Made by a program: the position numbers and the translations under genes. 37,740 bases of DNA, from contig BFEA01000096.1 in assembly GCA_003427395.1 (NCBI GenBank), forward strand, positions 2,183,407 through 2,221,146, read 5' to 3'. Position 1 is the first letter of the stretch, and every line of letters begins with the position of its first letter. The DNA comes from Chara braunii (taxonomy: Eukaryota > Streptophyta > Charophyceae > Charales > Characeae). The notes beneath the pieces were generated by a model. That model was not told where the DNA came from. It searched no databases and saw only the letters and a program-made list of their open reading frames with translations. Positions 1 through 9,056 of the stretch are shown one piece after another.

Positions 1-194
1 CATTCGCCTGTGAGCCATGTGGAAGAGCTGCCTTGGTATCTTGTGCGTGGAGGTCTGCAGGTGCCTGGAGAGGAAGTGGGCTGTGAAGAAGACAGTGGCC
101 ATAGCGAACCAGCGAGGAGGACGTCGGCGGCCATAGCTAGGAGGAGGAAGACGAAAGCGGCCATAACCGCCCAGCAGTAGTCTCAGACAGTGTA
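1..194 (+). repeat. Element A 5' LTR, right-hand part (R/U5)
   Basis: These bases match 8863-9056 base for base by eye, and the copies diverge just after the shared 'cagacagtgta'. The other copy has a TATA box at 8830 about 33 bases before the equivalent of base 1, so this fragment begins near the predicted transcription start and represents R plus U5. The U3 half lies outside the window. Confidence 0.8.
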
Positions 195-207
195 TACACC
201 TAGATGT

Positions 208-248
<41 letters not shown>

Positions 249-915
249 CATACATACACTGTCAGATAGAGAGAGAGAAAGAAAGACAGAAAAAGAGCAC
301 GAACAGAGGGAGACAGAGAGACAGGCAAACTTCCTCCTTTTTTTTTTTTTTTTTTTTTTTTTCAAGACGTGCGCGCCATAGCTACATGGCGCACCCTTGT
401 CTCGGCCCATGCCACTGGTGATGTCAGAGTCTCAACCGCACTCTTCCTCTACCACACACCCACACGCACACACACAGACAGACAGGCAAACTTCGTCCCA
501 TCTGTGTGTCTGTGTGTGAGAGAGAGAGTGAGCAAGAGTCTGTCGTGTGGCGATGAGAGAGCAGACAAACAGCCAAATGAGAATGAATTTCGTGCTACAA
601 CATGGCCATATGCGGCCGCCACTTTTTCTCACATTTCGACAGTGGTTTGGCGATGCCCGCGGACAGCCTGCACCGCGGACCGAGCGCCAAACACTCGTGT
701 GCCTGCATCTGACCATGTTCTACTGCAAAGTTCATTCCGACCCAAAACGATTGCAAAATAAAATGGTCTTTTTTTTCTTTTGTTTTTCTTTTGTCTTTTT
801 TTGTTTGTGTTTTTTCGAACTGACGCAAAGAAAATGCAAATTCACCGAAAAAAAACAACAAAACGGAAAGTCTTTTTTTTCTTTCGAAAACAATACGAAA
901 GCAAAAGGCAAAAAA
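195..915 (+). repeat. Low-complexity leader: (GA)n, T-tract, (CA)n, poly-T/poly-A
   Basis: This stretch holds a GA microsatellite (about 210-244), more GA-rich DNA to about 330, a run of 25 T (338-362), CA-rich DNA (about 455-482), and alternating T-rich then A-rich blocks (about 765-915). The motif 'agacaggcaaacttc' occurs at about 319-333 and again at about 480-494, suggesting a small duplication. Open frames here are composed of simple repeats and I call no gene. It may be expanded U5 or leader sequence of element A. Confidence 0.6.
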
Positions 916-919
916 ATGT

Positions 920-1132
920 GATATCATCCTTGCGGAGGAGCTTTATCTCAGGAGCGTCGCAGACGAGGAGATGGCCAGATGCATGGCCTATATCTGCAAG
1001 ATTGATCCAACAGCGCCTCTCGAGATCAGCTATGTGGTTCCAGAGTCTATAGCCACACGAGTTCTCAATGACGAGGAGTTCCAGAGGGCAGCACTCACTC
1101 ACGAGGGGGTACCGCTTATTATCATTGATTGA
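920..1132 (+). pseudogene. Protein-like coding fragment of unknown origin
   Basis: Read in the frame ending at the TGA at 1130-1132, this stretch encodes about 70 residues with balanced, non-repetitive composition (for example DEEMARCMAYICKIDP and RVLNDEEFQRAALTHEG). It has no in-frame stop and abruptly replaces the low-complexity DNA upstream. The first in-frame ATG is at 971. I recognise no domain. It sits in the leader of element A, where gag-pol sequence is not expected, so a captured host exon or a piece of another element is possible. A 5' splice-like GT follows at 1109. Coding status is inferred from composition only. Confidence 0.35.
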
Positions 1133-1316
1133 GTTCTCTCTTTTCAGTCACTATTGATGTATTACGACATTATTATTTATTAGTGACTGCAGCCCTCCAA
1201 TGGCTGCTTCCTGCATACTCTGTGTACTACTCTTCAGTCTCGTATCTCTGGTCATACTCTTGCAGAGTCTGGTTTCTGGTCTTCTCATTTTGTCAGTGTC
1301 AATTTCTCTATGATGC

Positions 1317-1508
1317 ATGTTATTTTTCCTCCTTATTTTATGCAGGTTACACTCAAGGCAGCTTAAAGGACTCCTGAATGATAGGGACTCTGCTGACCTT
1401 GAGTCTATCCTTTATACGGGGTCAGGTGCAGGCGATAAACCCGAACGCCTCACTCTAAGCCGTGTCGCCGCTGGCAGGAGGGATAACCCTAACTACTCGG
1501 TTGTATGA
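1317..1508 (+). pseudogene. Second protein-like fragment preceded by a splice-acceptor-like tract
   Basis: An open frame ends at TGA 1506-1508. Its last 50 or so residues are hydrophilic and protein-like (RQLKGLLNDRDSADLE, then KPERLTLSRVAAGRRD). Just upstream is a pyrimidine-rich tract ending in 'tttatgcag' (near 1344), which resembles a 3' splice site. With the fragment at 920-1132 it could be two exons of one captured gene separated by about 235 bases. The reading phase works only if a slightly downstream AG ('ggcag', about 1358-1362) is used. I do not recognise the family. The link between the two fragments is inference. Confidence 0.3.
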
Positions 1509-2189
1509 TAAAGTGTGACTGCCTCTGAACACACCACTATTTGTAATATCTACCAAAATTCTGCGTGACAGCCTGCCAGTCCTCCAACCCACTGAGCTCG
1601 GTCCAGGGAAGGATATCTCACCGGACCATTGAAGCAGTGGGGGCGCGACACCAGGAGGACTCAGGTGCGGCCTCAAAACGGCCTACGGAATCTGGGTCCC
1701 CACCGGGTGCCCGGACTGCGCTGCTGATGCAGCAAGGTGCCAAAACGTGCCTGGCCTTGAAAAAGGTCTGGTCTCTATGTACCTGGTCCAAGGCGTTGCC
1801 TTGGGACCTGCAGTCCGAAACGTCGTCTGGGTCTGCAGTCTGAAACGACGTTCGGACAAACCCTACCGGTACAGGGGTACCTGTGGCCAAAGAGGCTGTT
1901 GTGGGCCTCCAGGGTGCGCGCTGGCTGGCGCGTGGCCTGGGGCCCCTTAGCAACCGTCGGGCCCTTCAAAATAGCACCCGTGTGCAGGCACAGCATGTAA
2001 CAAGGGGGACGGCAGACATAGTTGCCAAACTCAGGGAAGAAGACAACCAACAAGAAGAAGCAAAGAGAGACGAAGTGAGAAGAACGAAAGAAGTTGACAA
2101 AGAGGGAGACAAAGTCGGCCATAGCCGAGGTGAAGGAGACGAAAGGTTTGACGAAGAAGGTGGTCTGCCATAACCGGGAGGTCGAAAGG
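1509..2189 (+). other. Element A leader, no gene recognised
   Basis: Several short overlapping open frames occur on both strands, but none looks like a known family. A small local duplication, 'ctgcagtc(c/t)gaaacg', occurs twice near 1808-1846. From about 2030 the sequence becomes purine-rich (AAGAAGAAGC-like), typical of unconstrained leader DNA. Nothing else is supported. Confidence 0.5.
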
Positions 2190-2335
2190 TTGACCAGGGG
2201 AGTTGACCAATGTTGACCCGGCATTGACCAGAGTTGACCAAGGGCGTTGACTGGGCGTTGACCAGAGTTGACCGAGGCATTGACCAGGAGAGTTGAACGG
2301 TGAGTTGACCGAGACGATTGACCGGAGCATTGACC
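2190..2335 (+). promoter_or_regulatory. Cluster of 12 TTGAC[C/T] motifs (W-box-like)
   Basis: In about 146 bases the hexamer TTGACC occurs 11 times and TTGACT once, all on the plus strand, with a further near-match TTGAAC. Spacing varies from about 9 to 19 bases, so it is a degenerate minisatellite rather than a perfect tandem repeat. TTGAC[C/T] is the known binding core of plant WRKY factors. The array lies about 280 bases upstream of the gag ATG of element A. Regulatory function is inferred. The motif count is directly visible. Confidence 0.45.
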
Positions 2336-2617
2336 CAACTAGAGCGAGAAGATGAACGGTACTGTCTCTCCAAGCCCTGGCCTATCCCTTACCCTATGGG
2401 TGTGGACCTTCACCTTGGTACTTGCTGACGTCGAGTCTGTCGGAGTCAGTCAGCCATATCTCCCTGTCACTTCTGTCCAGGTCGATAGGACTCTGTGGAT
2501 GTGGTCATAGAGTCGCGAGTCCAACCCGAGTAGTGAGTAGGCGTCCCCTAGATACAAGTTAACCTGGTGGGTTTACGTTTTGAGGCGCGAAATGGTTGTT
2601 GATTGTGCACTGTCACC

Positions 2618-3661
2618 ATGGTGAACACCAGGTCCGGAGCTAGCACCACCCCCTACAGCAAGGAGCAAGAGGAGATAGTTGCTTCCCTTCTGCTAGAGAG
2701 AAAGGAAAGGATGGAGAAGAGGGAGTTGATCAAGCAGGCCAAGATGTTGGCCCTGCTAGAAGAGCAGGAAGCAAAGAATAGGCAGATGGAGGAGGAGATG
2801 GAGAAGTGGACGAAGGAGCAGGAGGAAAAGATGGCAGCTATACAAGCGGTGGTGGAGAAAGAAGAAGAAGAAGAAGAAGAAGAAGAAGAAGAAGAAGAAG
2901 AAGAAGAAGAAGAAGAAGAAGAAGAAGAAGAAGAAGAGGTAAAAAAAGAAGCGGCATTGGAAAGAAGAAGAGGTGAAGCCAGTACGAGTAAGGAGGAGGA
3001 GATTGAGAAGATAACACAGGAATGGGCCGCACACTTGGAATTGGGAGGAGATAGAGAGGCAGAGTTGGCCATATCCCAAGAAGAGAGAGAAGCGGCGAGG
3101 AGGCAGTCGGAAGCAGAAAGGGACCCTGTGAGAAGAAGGGCGAAGAAGGAAGAACAGCAGAGGGCATGGAAGTGGCGATTGTCCCAAGAAAAAGTTAGGC
3201 GTCCGGAAGCAGCAGAGGAAGCAGAAAGAGACTTAAAGGCGGTAGAGGCCAGGATGGGGAAGATCAAGGCTGAGACCGAGATAGCTACCAAGGTTGAGAC
3301 CCTGACCCAGAGTGTAGAATCCCTACTAATTGCACATCGTGACCAGATGCAGTACCTACGCAGTCAAGATATAAAGTTAGAAGCGATACGTACCGGGTTT
3401 AAAGATTTTGCACGAGACATGATGAAGTACTTGGTGGAACAGGTCCACCTGGCGATTAGTAAAACGAAGGAATTCTGCATTGGCGCCATCGAAGGCGCCA
3501 AGTTAGCGGCTGCTAAGGAAGAGGAGTTGGCCCCACCACGTCACAAGAAAGTCAAGGTTTGTTTCCCTGATAGAAGAACGGGAAGGACTTTGACAACTAG
3601 GAAGCCAGTGTTAATTCCTATCTGTACCTACAGGGAGTTGCGCCAGAATACCATGTTCTAG
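2618..3661 (+). CDS. Element A gag, N-terminal coiled-coil part with poly-Glu tract
   Basis: The ATG at 2618 sits in a good plant-type context (caccATGG) and opens a 347-residue frame starting MVNTRSGASTTPYSKEQEE, ending at TAG 3659-3661. A TTG-initiated extension from 2603 is less likely. The product is strongly charged and predicted coiled-coil (EKRELIKQAKMLALLEEQEA-like heptads). It contains 26 consecutive Glu encoded by a pure GAA microsatellite (2861-2938), followed by more Glu/Arg/Lys-rich sequence. This is the leading part of a long gag. The capsid-like core follows in another frame, so the stop at 3659 is probably the end of a truncated gag rather than its natural end. Confidence 0.7.
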   Translation: MVNTRSGASTTPYSKEQEEIVASLLLERKERMEKRELIKQAKMLALLEEQEAKNRQMEEEMEKWTKEQEEKMAAIQAVVEKEEEEEEEEEEEEEEEEEEEEEEEEEEVKKEAALERRRGEASTSKEEEIEKITQEWAAHLELGGDREAELAISQEEREAARRQSEAERDPVRRRAKKEEQQRAWKWRLSQEKVRRPEAAEEAERDLKAVEARMGKIKAETEIATKVETLTQSVESLLIAHRDQMQYLRSQDIKLEAIRTGFKDFARDMMKYLVEQVHLAISKTKEFCIGAIEGAKLAAAKEEELAPPRHKKVKVCFPDRRTGRTLTTRKPVLIPICTYRELRQNTMF

Positions 3662-4213
3662 TGGCCTTCCAGGCATTACAAGACGAAGCAACTAGCTTCG
3701 CGAGATCGCTAGCACGGGCCGCGAATTGTGACAATGATATGGTCACATATTCGAGAGTCACTCCCCTCTCAGAGTTCTTTAAGTCCCTTAGGGAAAGATT
3801 TTCTGAAGTTACGCGGGGACTTAAAGCCTCCGACAAACTGCAAATGATTCACACGAGGAAGTGGAAGAGTGTGCATGCCCTTAAGTCCGCCATGGACGAG
3901 TTAATCGTTGTTCCTGCATGGAGTTACCGATGCTCAACTGGTCCAACTCTTCTATCGTGCCTTGCCTGATAATATTCAAGGATATTTCTTTGAAAAGAGG
4001 AATCAGCAGGGCATGGCATACGATGTCCTTAGCAGGGCGGTGTCATTCGCCGCCCAAGCATCGTCAGTTACCACATTCTGGCATAAGGACTTAACTAAAG
4101 GGAAAACATGGAATGGGCGGACCATCTCTGGCCCAGTTAAGGCCAACGACAATCTGATTCTAACGATGGAGGAAGGTGGTGCTCAGGAGATTCCCTACTT
4201 AGACATTGAGTAG
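3661..4213 (+). pseudogene. Element A gag capsid-like core, frameshifted
   Basis: The frame at 3661-3969 carries a retrotransposon gag-type sequence (PLSEFFKSLRERFSEV, KLQMIHTRKWKSVHAL). This continues one frame over from about 3908 (HGVTDAQLVQLFYRALPD, then SRAVSFAAQAS). Element B encodes the same arrangement in one frame (FQKIKERFLDKT, LDRDVDRLLQVPG-like, IFSRALPEPIRG), which shows that a single-base indel near 3915 broke A. The core forms the particle shell in intact relatives. The TAG at 4211 ends this part. Confidence 0.7.
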
Positions 4214-4219
4214 GGACTA

Positions 4220-4253
4220 GAGGAGGAGGACAGTGGCACGGGTTAGGGGAGAA
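4220..4253 (+). repeat. 34-bp gag segment duplicated downstream of the 3' LTR
   Basis: This 34-base stretch ('gaggaggaggacagtggc', then A or G, then 'cgggttaggggagaa') recurs at 9327-9360 with one mismatch. The second copy lies outside gag, beyond the 3' LTR repeat, and its flanks do not match. Confidence 0.75.
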
Positions 4254-4489
4254 CCTACGCTGTTGTCGCAAACGAAGGAAGGCTGCAGGGAGGAGGACGA
4301 GGACCTGGCCAAAATGGTCGGGCCCCAAGTGGCCGAGGACAGGGCGGCCAGGGGGTTGGCGGCAATGGGGCCCGTCAAGCAAGAGGAAGGGGTCAAGGTC
4401 CCCCGTCTAACCGTCCGCGTTTTAGTCGGTCACCCCCCAGACAGGGATGGTGGCACCCAGGTCGGCCCGAGGGCCAACGTTAGGAAGAT

Positions 4490-4672
4490 TTGGGTATAGA
4501 GGAAAAAGTACGGCAAAAACGCATTAATAGGTCTCAGTGCGTGTTTTGCGGGGACCCAGGCCACATTATAAAATTGTGTTATAAGTATAGGAACCGTGCT
4601 ACGTCTGTGCAGCAAAAGACAGTCGTCGGTAGGGGTTGCAACTGCCCCTACCCTAGGAGTACGTGGATCTGA
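4490..4672 (+). pseudogene. Element A gag CCHC zinc knuckle
   Basis: The codons at 4538-4579 encode CVFCGDPGHIIKLC, an exact C-x2-C-x4-H-x4-C knuckle, the nucleic-acid-binding motif at the C-terminus of gag that packages element RNA. The region between the core and this knuckle (4214-4489) is Gly/Arg/Pro-rich in alternate frames and broken by stops. The frame terminates at 4670-4672, before the protease. Confidence 0.75.
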
Positions 4673-4861
4673 GTGTGCGCGCGAAGCAGAGTCTCCCACT
4701 CCACATATCTCCATGGCAGAGGTTGCATGCGAGCGTCTAGTAGGCTGTCCAGAGACTGTTTGTGTTAGGGTCTCTCTAGACGCTTCCCTCACAGGCTTAG
4801 CTGAAGAGGTGAGAGACAGGAGGCAAGCCTGAGCCAAGATGAAGAAGGGTGGTAAAGGACA

Positions 4862-5488
4862 ATCCTCGCACACGTAGAAATTTTTAGAACCAGAGTAGGG
4901 GCCCTGATAGACGGTGGGGCAACTAGGAGTTATATTTGTCGTAAAGCACTGAAAAAGTTGAAGCTTAACATGAAAGTCCAACGATTAGTAGAACCTGTAG
5001 TCAGCATCCTCGCAAACAACGGTAGGATGTGCGTTGATGAGTATGTTGAGGGGGTCCACGCCTACTTTCGCCTAGAGAAAGAAGGGAAGGTAGAGAAGGT
5101 ATTGCATTCCTTGCCCTTCCTCGTAGAAGAGAATCTCCCATTTGATATTGTCTTAGGCACATATTGGGGAGAGGCAGCACGAGCCACACTACACCTTAGA
5201 GAGCACGAGTGTAGGCTCCCTAGTGCGTCAAGCGAAGTCAAACGAGTCCGCCTGTACCATGAGTCTGGGGTAGATAACCCCCTTGCCCATTGCTGCCTCA
5301 ACACTCCTGCATTCGTCAGACTTGTGCGAAAGGAGCAGCTTGAAGAGCAGGTGTTTGTAGCCTACGTTAGGCCGATCTCTGACAAGCCAAAGGAAGAAGA
5401 GAAGATCCATTCCACTATCGCCAGTTTGCTGGAAGAGTACAAGGACTTATCTGAAGCACCTTCAGGAGTTGTGCCCAGACCGATCTAG
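4862..5488 (+). pseudogene. Element A aspartic protease
   Basis: The active-site region reads ALIDGGATRSYI, with the catalytic Asp at 4910-4912. The usual D-[ST]-G is D-G-G here, a change expected to weaken activity. Downstream, LPFDIVLGTYWGEAA matches the second conserved block of retrotransposon proteases (element B has LPFDIILGMDWHEEA). The frame runs on toward RT through a linker (IHSTIASLLEEYKDLSEAP) and stops at TAG 5486-5488, just before the HRIEI motif that marks the start of RT in all three elements. In life it would cleave the gag-pol polyprotein. Confidence 0.8.
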
Positions 5489-6517
5489 CACCGTATAGAA
5501 ATAAAACCTGGCAGTAGAATGCCTAAGGGGGCAGTCTACACGATGTTTCCCAAGGAGCTAGAGGAGCTTCGCAGGCAGTTAGACGAGCTCCTAAAGAAAG
5601 GATGGATAAGACCTAGTCCGTCACCCTTTGGCGCACCTGTTCTATTTGTCCCAAAGAAGGAGGGAGAGCTACGCATGTGTATAGGCTACAGGGGACTGAA
5701 CCCCATCACAATAAAAAATGCAGAGCCATTGTCTTGTATAAATGACTTTTTAGATCGACTGCAGGGATGCAAGTACTTCTCAAAGATAAATCTGAAATCG
5801 GGGTACCATCAGATAGAGGTGCATCCTAACGATCAGTATAAGACGACGTTCAGGACAAGGTATGGGCATAACGAGTTCATAGTAATATCATTTGGACTAA
5901 CTAATGCACCGACTACATTTCAGCATTGAATGAATAAATTGTTTAGGCCATGGATAAATAGGTTCGTCGTAGTTTACTTAGACGATATCCTAGTGTTCAG
6001 CAAGACCCTCGAGGAGGATGAAGGCCATCTGCGGCAGATTTTAGGCAAGCTAAAAGAGTCTAACTTCAAGATTAACCTGAAGAAGTGTGAGAGGGCCAAG
6101 ACAAAGGTCCTTTACCTATGCCATGTACTAGACGGAGATGATATTCGGCCTGAGGACAGTAAGATAGCATCTATTAGAGATTGGCCAACTCCTCGGACAC
6201 TGACAGAGTTACACTCGTTCCTTGGGTTGGCTAACTGCTACAGAAAGCTCGTAAGGAACTTCTCCACGATCGCTGCTCCCCTTCGTAGGTTGTTGAAGAA
6301 AGAAACAATTTGGAAGTGGGACCAGGATTGCACGTCAACCTTCAAGAAATTAAAGAAGGCCTTAATAGAGTACCCTGTCCTCAAAGTTATTGACCCGTCA
6401 CTACCATTTGTTGTCACTACAGACGCTAGTCAGTATGGCATAGGTGTTGTTTTGCAGCAAGATGACGGCAACAGTTATAGACCCGTAGAGTTCATGTCAT
6501 CCAAACCGCCTTCATAA
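5489..6517 (+). pseudogene. Element A reverse transcriptase and start of RNase H
   Basis: RT blocks appear in order: [67 protein letters not shown], and [12 protein letters not shown] (catalytic YLDD at 5975-5986). The first catalytic Asp, in motif A (normally K-I-D-L), is Asn (AAT, 5789-5791), which should abolish polymerisation. A TGA at 5927-5929 splits the domain just after FQH. After the connection region (SFLGLANCYRKLVRNF), RNase H starts with VVTTDASQYGIGVVLQQ, its first Asp intact. TAA 6515-6517 interrupts it. Confidence 0.9.
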
Positions 6518-6790
6518 AAAGTAGCAGCATCGACATACGAGAGGGAACTCTACGCTCTCAGGCAGGCTCTAGATCACTGGAAGCATTACTTGCTTGGGAG
6601 GCACTTCAAGGTATATTCAGATCATGAGACTCTTAGATGGCTTAAGACCCAGGCCAAGATGACGCCCAAGTTAACTAGATGGGCTGCTGAGATAGACCAA
6701 TTTGACTTTGAGTTAGAGCCCGTAAAAGGAAAGTATAACGTGGTAGCCGATGCTCTGAGTAGGGGGGCTGATTACTTCGGCGCGATAGTG
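6518..6790 (+). pseudogene. Element A RNase H, C-terminal half
   Basis: After the TAA at 6515, the same frame continues with YERELYALRQALDHWKHYLL (carrying the conserved Glu), LLGRHFKVYSDHETLRWL (conserved Asp), and KYNVVADALSRG (the last conserved Asp of the Ty3-type RNase H). The domain degrades the RNA strand of RNA/DNA hybrids during cDNA synthesis. All four acidic positions are present, so only the stop between the two halves disables it. Confidence 0.85.
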
Positions 6791-7834
6791 CACTATCTAG
6801 ACATAGGGGCCGACCTGCAGCAGAAAGTAAGATATGTTTATGCACAGGACCCGATCTATAGCGAGCTCCTAAAGAGAGTAAAGGAAACCCCAGATAGTGA
6901 ACCGCATTACCGAACCACGAACGGGTTACTGTTTGAGAAGACCAATGTCGCTGATAGATTGTGTGTCCCCAACAATGAAGAATATTGTAGCCTGATCTTA
7001 GGGGAATGCCACGATACCGAAGGGCAATTTGGGTGGCGAAAGACTTTAGGTAACTTGATGAGGTCAAACACGTGGCCAGGTATGAAGGCAAACTGCATAG
7101 AGGATGTGTGCAATTGCAAGGTGTGTCAGCGCAATAAGACCACAACGAGAGCTCCGCTAGGTCTTCTCAGACCCCTGCCTATTCCATCAGGACCTAGAGA
7201 GTCAGTTTCAATCGACTTTATGGATACTGGGGTCAGAAGTAGGCGCGACAAAAGTCAAGTTATGGTTATTGTAGACCGATTTAGTAAATATGCAGTTTTT
7301 ATTCCGCTACCGGCAGAAGCGTGGACAAATTTAGTAATAGGAAAGTTCTTGGATTTCTGGGTAAGCGAGCATGGTATACTGTTGTCCATAGTAAGTGATA
7401 GAGATACGCGGTTTACTAGCTAGAATTGGCAGGATCTAATGAAAGTATATGGGTCTAAGTTGTTGATGTCGTCAGGATGACACCCATAGACTAACGGCCA
7501 GATAGAGCAGATGAATAAGATCTTGCAGCAACTACTCATGATGTACATTAGACCAGTTCAAGTAAACTGGGATGAGATGCGCACCAAAGTGGCAAGCCCT
7601 TATAATAACAATGTCCATCTAGCTACATGCAAGACTGCTAACAACTTACATAAGTCCTTTAGACCTAGGCGACCTTTTGAAGGATTAAACCTTGACCAGA
7701 TACAGAGACTACCACCCGACACTCGAGAGTTTGCGTTACACCATGAGCAAGAAGTCACTAAGGTCGTTGACAAACTTAGGAAGGCCCAGCACCGGATGAT
7801 AGAGCAGGCTAACAAGCATCGCCGACCATCATAG
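6791..7834 (+). pseudogene. Element A integrase (zinc-binding and catalytic core)
   Basis: The H-H-C-C zinc domain reads ECHDTEGQFGWRKT and later CKVCQRNK. The second His is Gln here (element B has EGHFG). The catalytic D-D-E core follows: SIDFMDTG, then VSDRDTRFTS, then GQIEQMNKI for the Glu. In-frame stops interrupt it at 7421 (TAG), 7478 (TGA, aligned with an Arg codon CGA in B), 7487 (TAG in the HPxTNGQ motif) and 7832 (TAG, aligned with CAG Gln in B). All are in one frame, so base substitutions rather than indels broke this domain. It would insert element cDNA into the genome. Confidence 0.88.
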
Positions 7835-8302
7835 TTTCAGGTAGGCGATCTAGTCTGGGTCAAGTCAAAGGAATTCGCACCAGAGGAAAACATCTCGCAG
7901 AAGCTCTTACCTGCGTATAGAGGACCATGGCCTGTCCTAGAAGTCAAAGGGGGAGAGGACGGCCCGTCATATATGATAGAGATTCCACTACACCTCCACA
8001 CGTACCCAGTCTTCCATGTGTCCAAGTTGTTGCCTTGCACCACGTCCGATAGATTCCCTTCCAGGAGATCGATGATTCCGCCAAACATGGATGGTGCATA
8101 CGATATAGATCGCATAGTGGAAGAGGACGCTTTCAGGACAGGTGGTCGAGGTCGTCCCCAGAAACAATATAAGATTAGGTTCGCATACCAGGAACCCTAG
8201 GACGACCGATGGTTTACTAGAACAAAGATCTTAGAAACCGCTCCCGACATAGTACATGCTTATGAGAGAGAAAGAAAGGGTAAAGGCCCTATCTTGAGTT
8301 AG
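7835..8302 (+). pseudogene. Element A integrase tail and chromodomain
   Basis: The frame continues with a GPY/F-like module (VWVKSKEFAPEENISQKLLP, GPWPVLEVKGGEDGPS) and YPVFHVSKLLP. A chromodomain-like module follows: YDIDRIVEEDAFRTGGRGR, QYKIRFAYQEP, stop, DDRWFTRTKILETAPDIVHA, ending at TAG 8300-8302. The TAG at 8198-8200 aligns with a GAG codon in element E. Chromodomains guide chromoviruses to methylated heterochromatin. The coding region ends almost against the 3' LTR. Confidence 0.8.
8265..8289 (+). other. Element A candidate polypurine tract
   Basis: The purine-rich run 'gagagagaaagaaaggg' followed by 'taaagg' lies inside the last codons of pol and immediately before a candidate LTR start. 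Element E has a similar run (aaatgaaaggcaaagg) at the same place, which supports its role as primer for plus-strand DNA. Confidence 0.5.
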
Positions 8303-9056
8303 AATGTTCTCGGAGGACCTCGAATTTAGGACGGCGGGAGTGAAACGGTTTCACCCAGTTGACCCGACATTTGCAGACACAGAGATTCGATCCCTAGACC
8401 TGTGCCCGGGCCCTGTACATTGACCCTGTGTGCTGAGTGAGATTCGATCCCTGGACCTACCCTATACCCTGTACATAGACCCAGTGATCTGTGCGGGACT
8501 CGATCCCATGACCTGTCCTACCCCCTAGGCTAGTCTGTAGGTCGGATAGGAGGACTCGATCCGCAGGTCTGTAGATTAGGAGTTAGGTCTGTTACTGTTA
8601 GGCTTAGGAAGGTATGTTCTAGAAGTCTCTATCTGAGTCTACTGAGGCCTAGAGTCTGTCTGTAAGTCTGTAGGCTCTAGAAGGTCGTAGGTCCCCGTAG
8701 GCCAGTCCAGTCAGCAAGTACCAGGGGTATGGGCTGCACGTGGGGAAGGTTGTGGTCTACGGGGTGGGTTCCACAGGTTTTGGCCCAGGCCCACACGTTT
8801 TGAGGCAGGCCCGGGTACCTCCGAAGAAGTATAAATAAAGAGGCATCGTCCAACCATTCATTCATTCGCCTGTGAGCCATGTGGAAGAGCTGCCTTGGTA
8901 TCTTGTGCGTGGAGGTCTGCAGGTGCCTGGAGAGGAAGTGGGCTGTGAAGAAGACAGTGGCCATAGCGAACCAGCGAGGAGGACGTCGGCGGCCATAGCT
9001 AGGAGGAGGAAGACGAAAGCGGCCATAACCGCCCAGCAGTAGTCTCAGACAGTGTA
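8290..9056 (+). repeat. Element A 3' LTR
   Basis: Its last 194 bases repeat window bases 1-194. The left part aligns with the inverted LTR of element E ('ttctcggaggacctc', 'ggcgggagtgaaa' in both). The start is either 8290 (next to the polypurine tract, TG mutated to TA; E has TGCCTTG here) or the TG at 8305. The U3 part contains repeated phrases such as 'gattcgatccctggacct' and 'ctgtacat'. The right end could extend past 9056 if the 5' copy was altered after insertion. Confidence 0.7.
8830..8837 (+). promoter_or_regulatory. TATA box of element A LTR promoter
   Basis: TATAAATA fits the plant TATA consensus and is conserved at the equivalent place in element E (22717-22724, minus strand), where the context 'ccgaag..gtataaata' is also shared. 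Transcription would start about 30 bases downstream, near 8860-8866. Confidence 0.65.

Larger units (their letters stand above)
1..9056 (+). mobile_element. Element A: degenerate Ty3/gypsy chromovirus
   Basis: Domain order on the plus strand is gag (2618-4672), aspartic protease (4862-5488), RT (5489-6517), RNase H (to about 6790), integrase (to 7834) and chromodomain (to 8302), which is the Ty3/gypsy chromovirus order. Bases 1-194 repeat at 8863-9056, so the window opens inside the 5' LTR and the 3' LTR ends at or after 9056. No tRNA-Met primer site (TGGTATCAGAGC) is visible after the 5' LTR piece, and the 2.4-kb leader is far longer than usual. The coding region is broken by several in-frame stops and frameshifts, and the RT has lost a catalytic Asp. 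The element is dead. The exact LTR ends are uncertain because no target-site duplication can be checked. Confidence 0.85.

Noticed and set aside
1-182. Window start coinciding with the predicted LTR transcription start
   Set aside because: Base 1 corresponds to 8863, about where transcription should begin, but a window edge is arbitrary and this alone does not indicate a cDNA-derived sequence.
2653-3291. Long minus-strand frames rich in Ser or Phe opposite gag
   Set aside because: They are the complement of the GAA repeat and the charged gag frame. Composition is purely repeat-driven.
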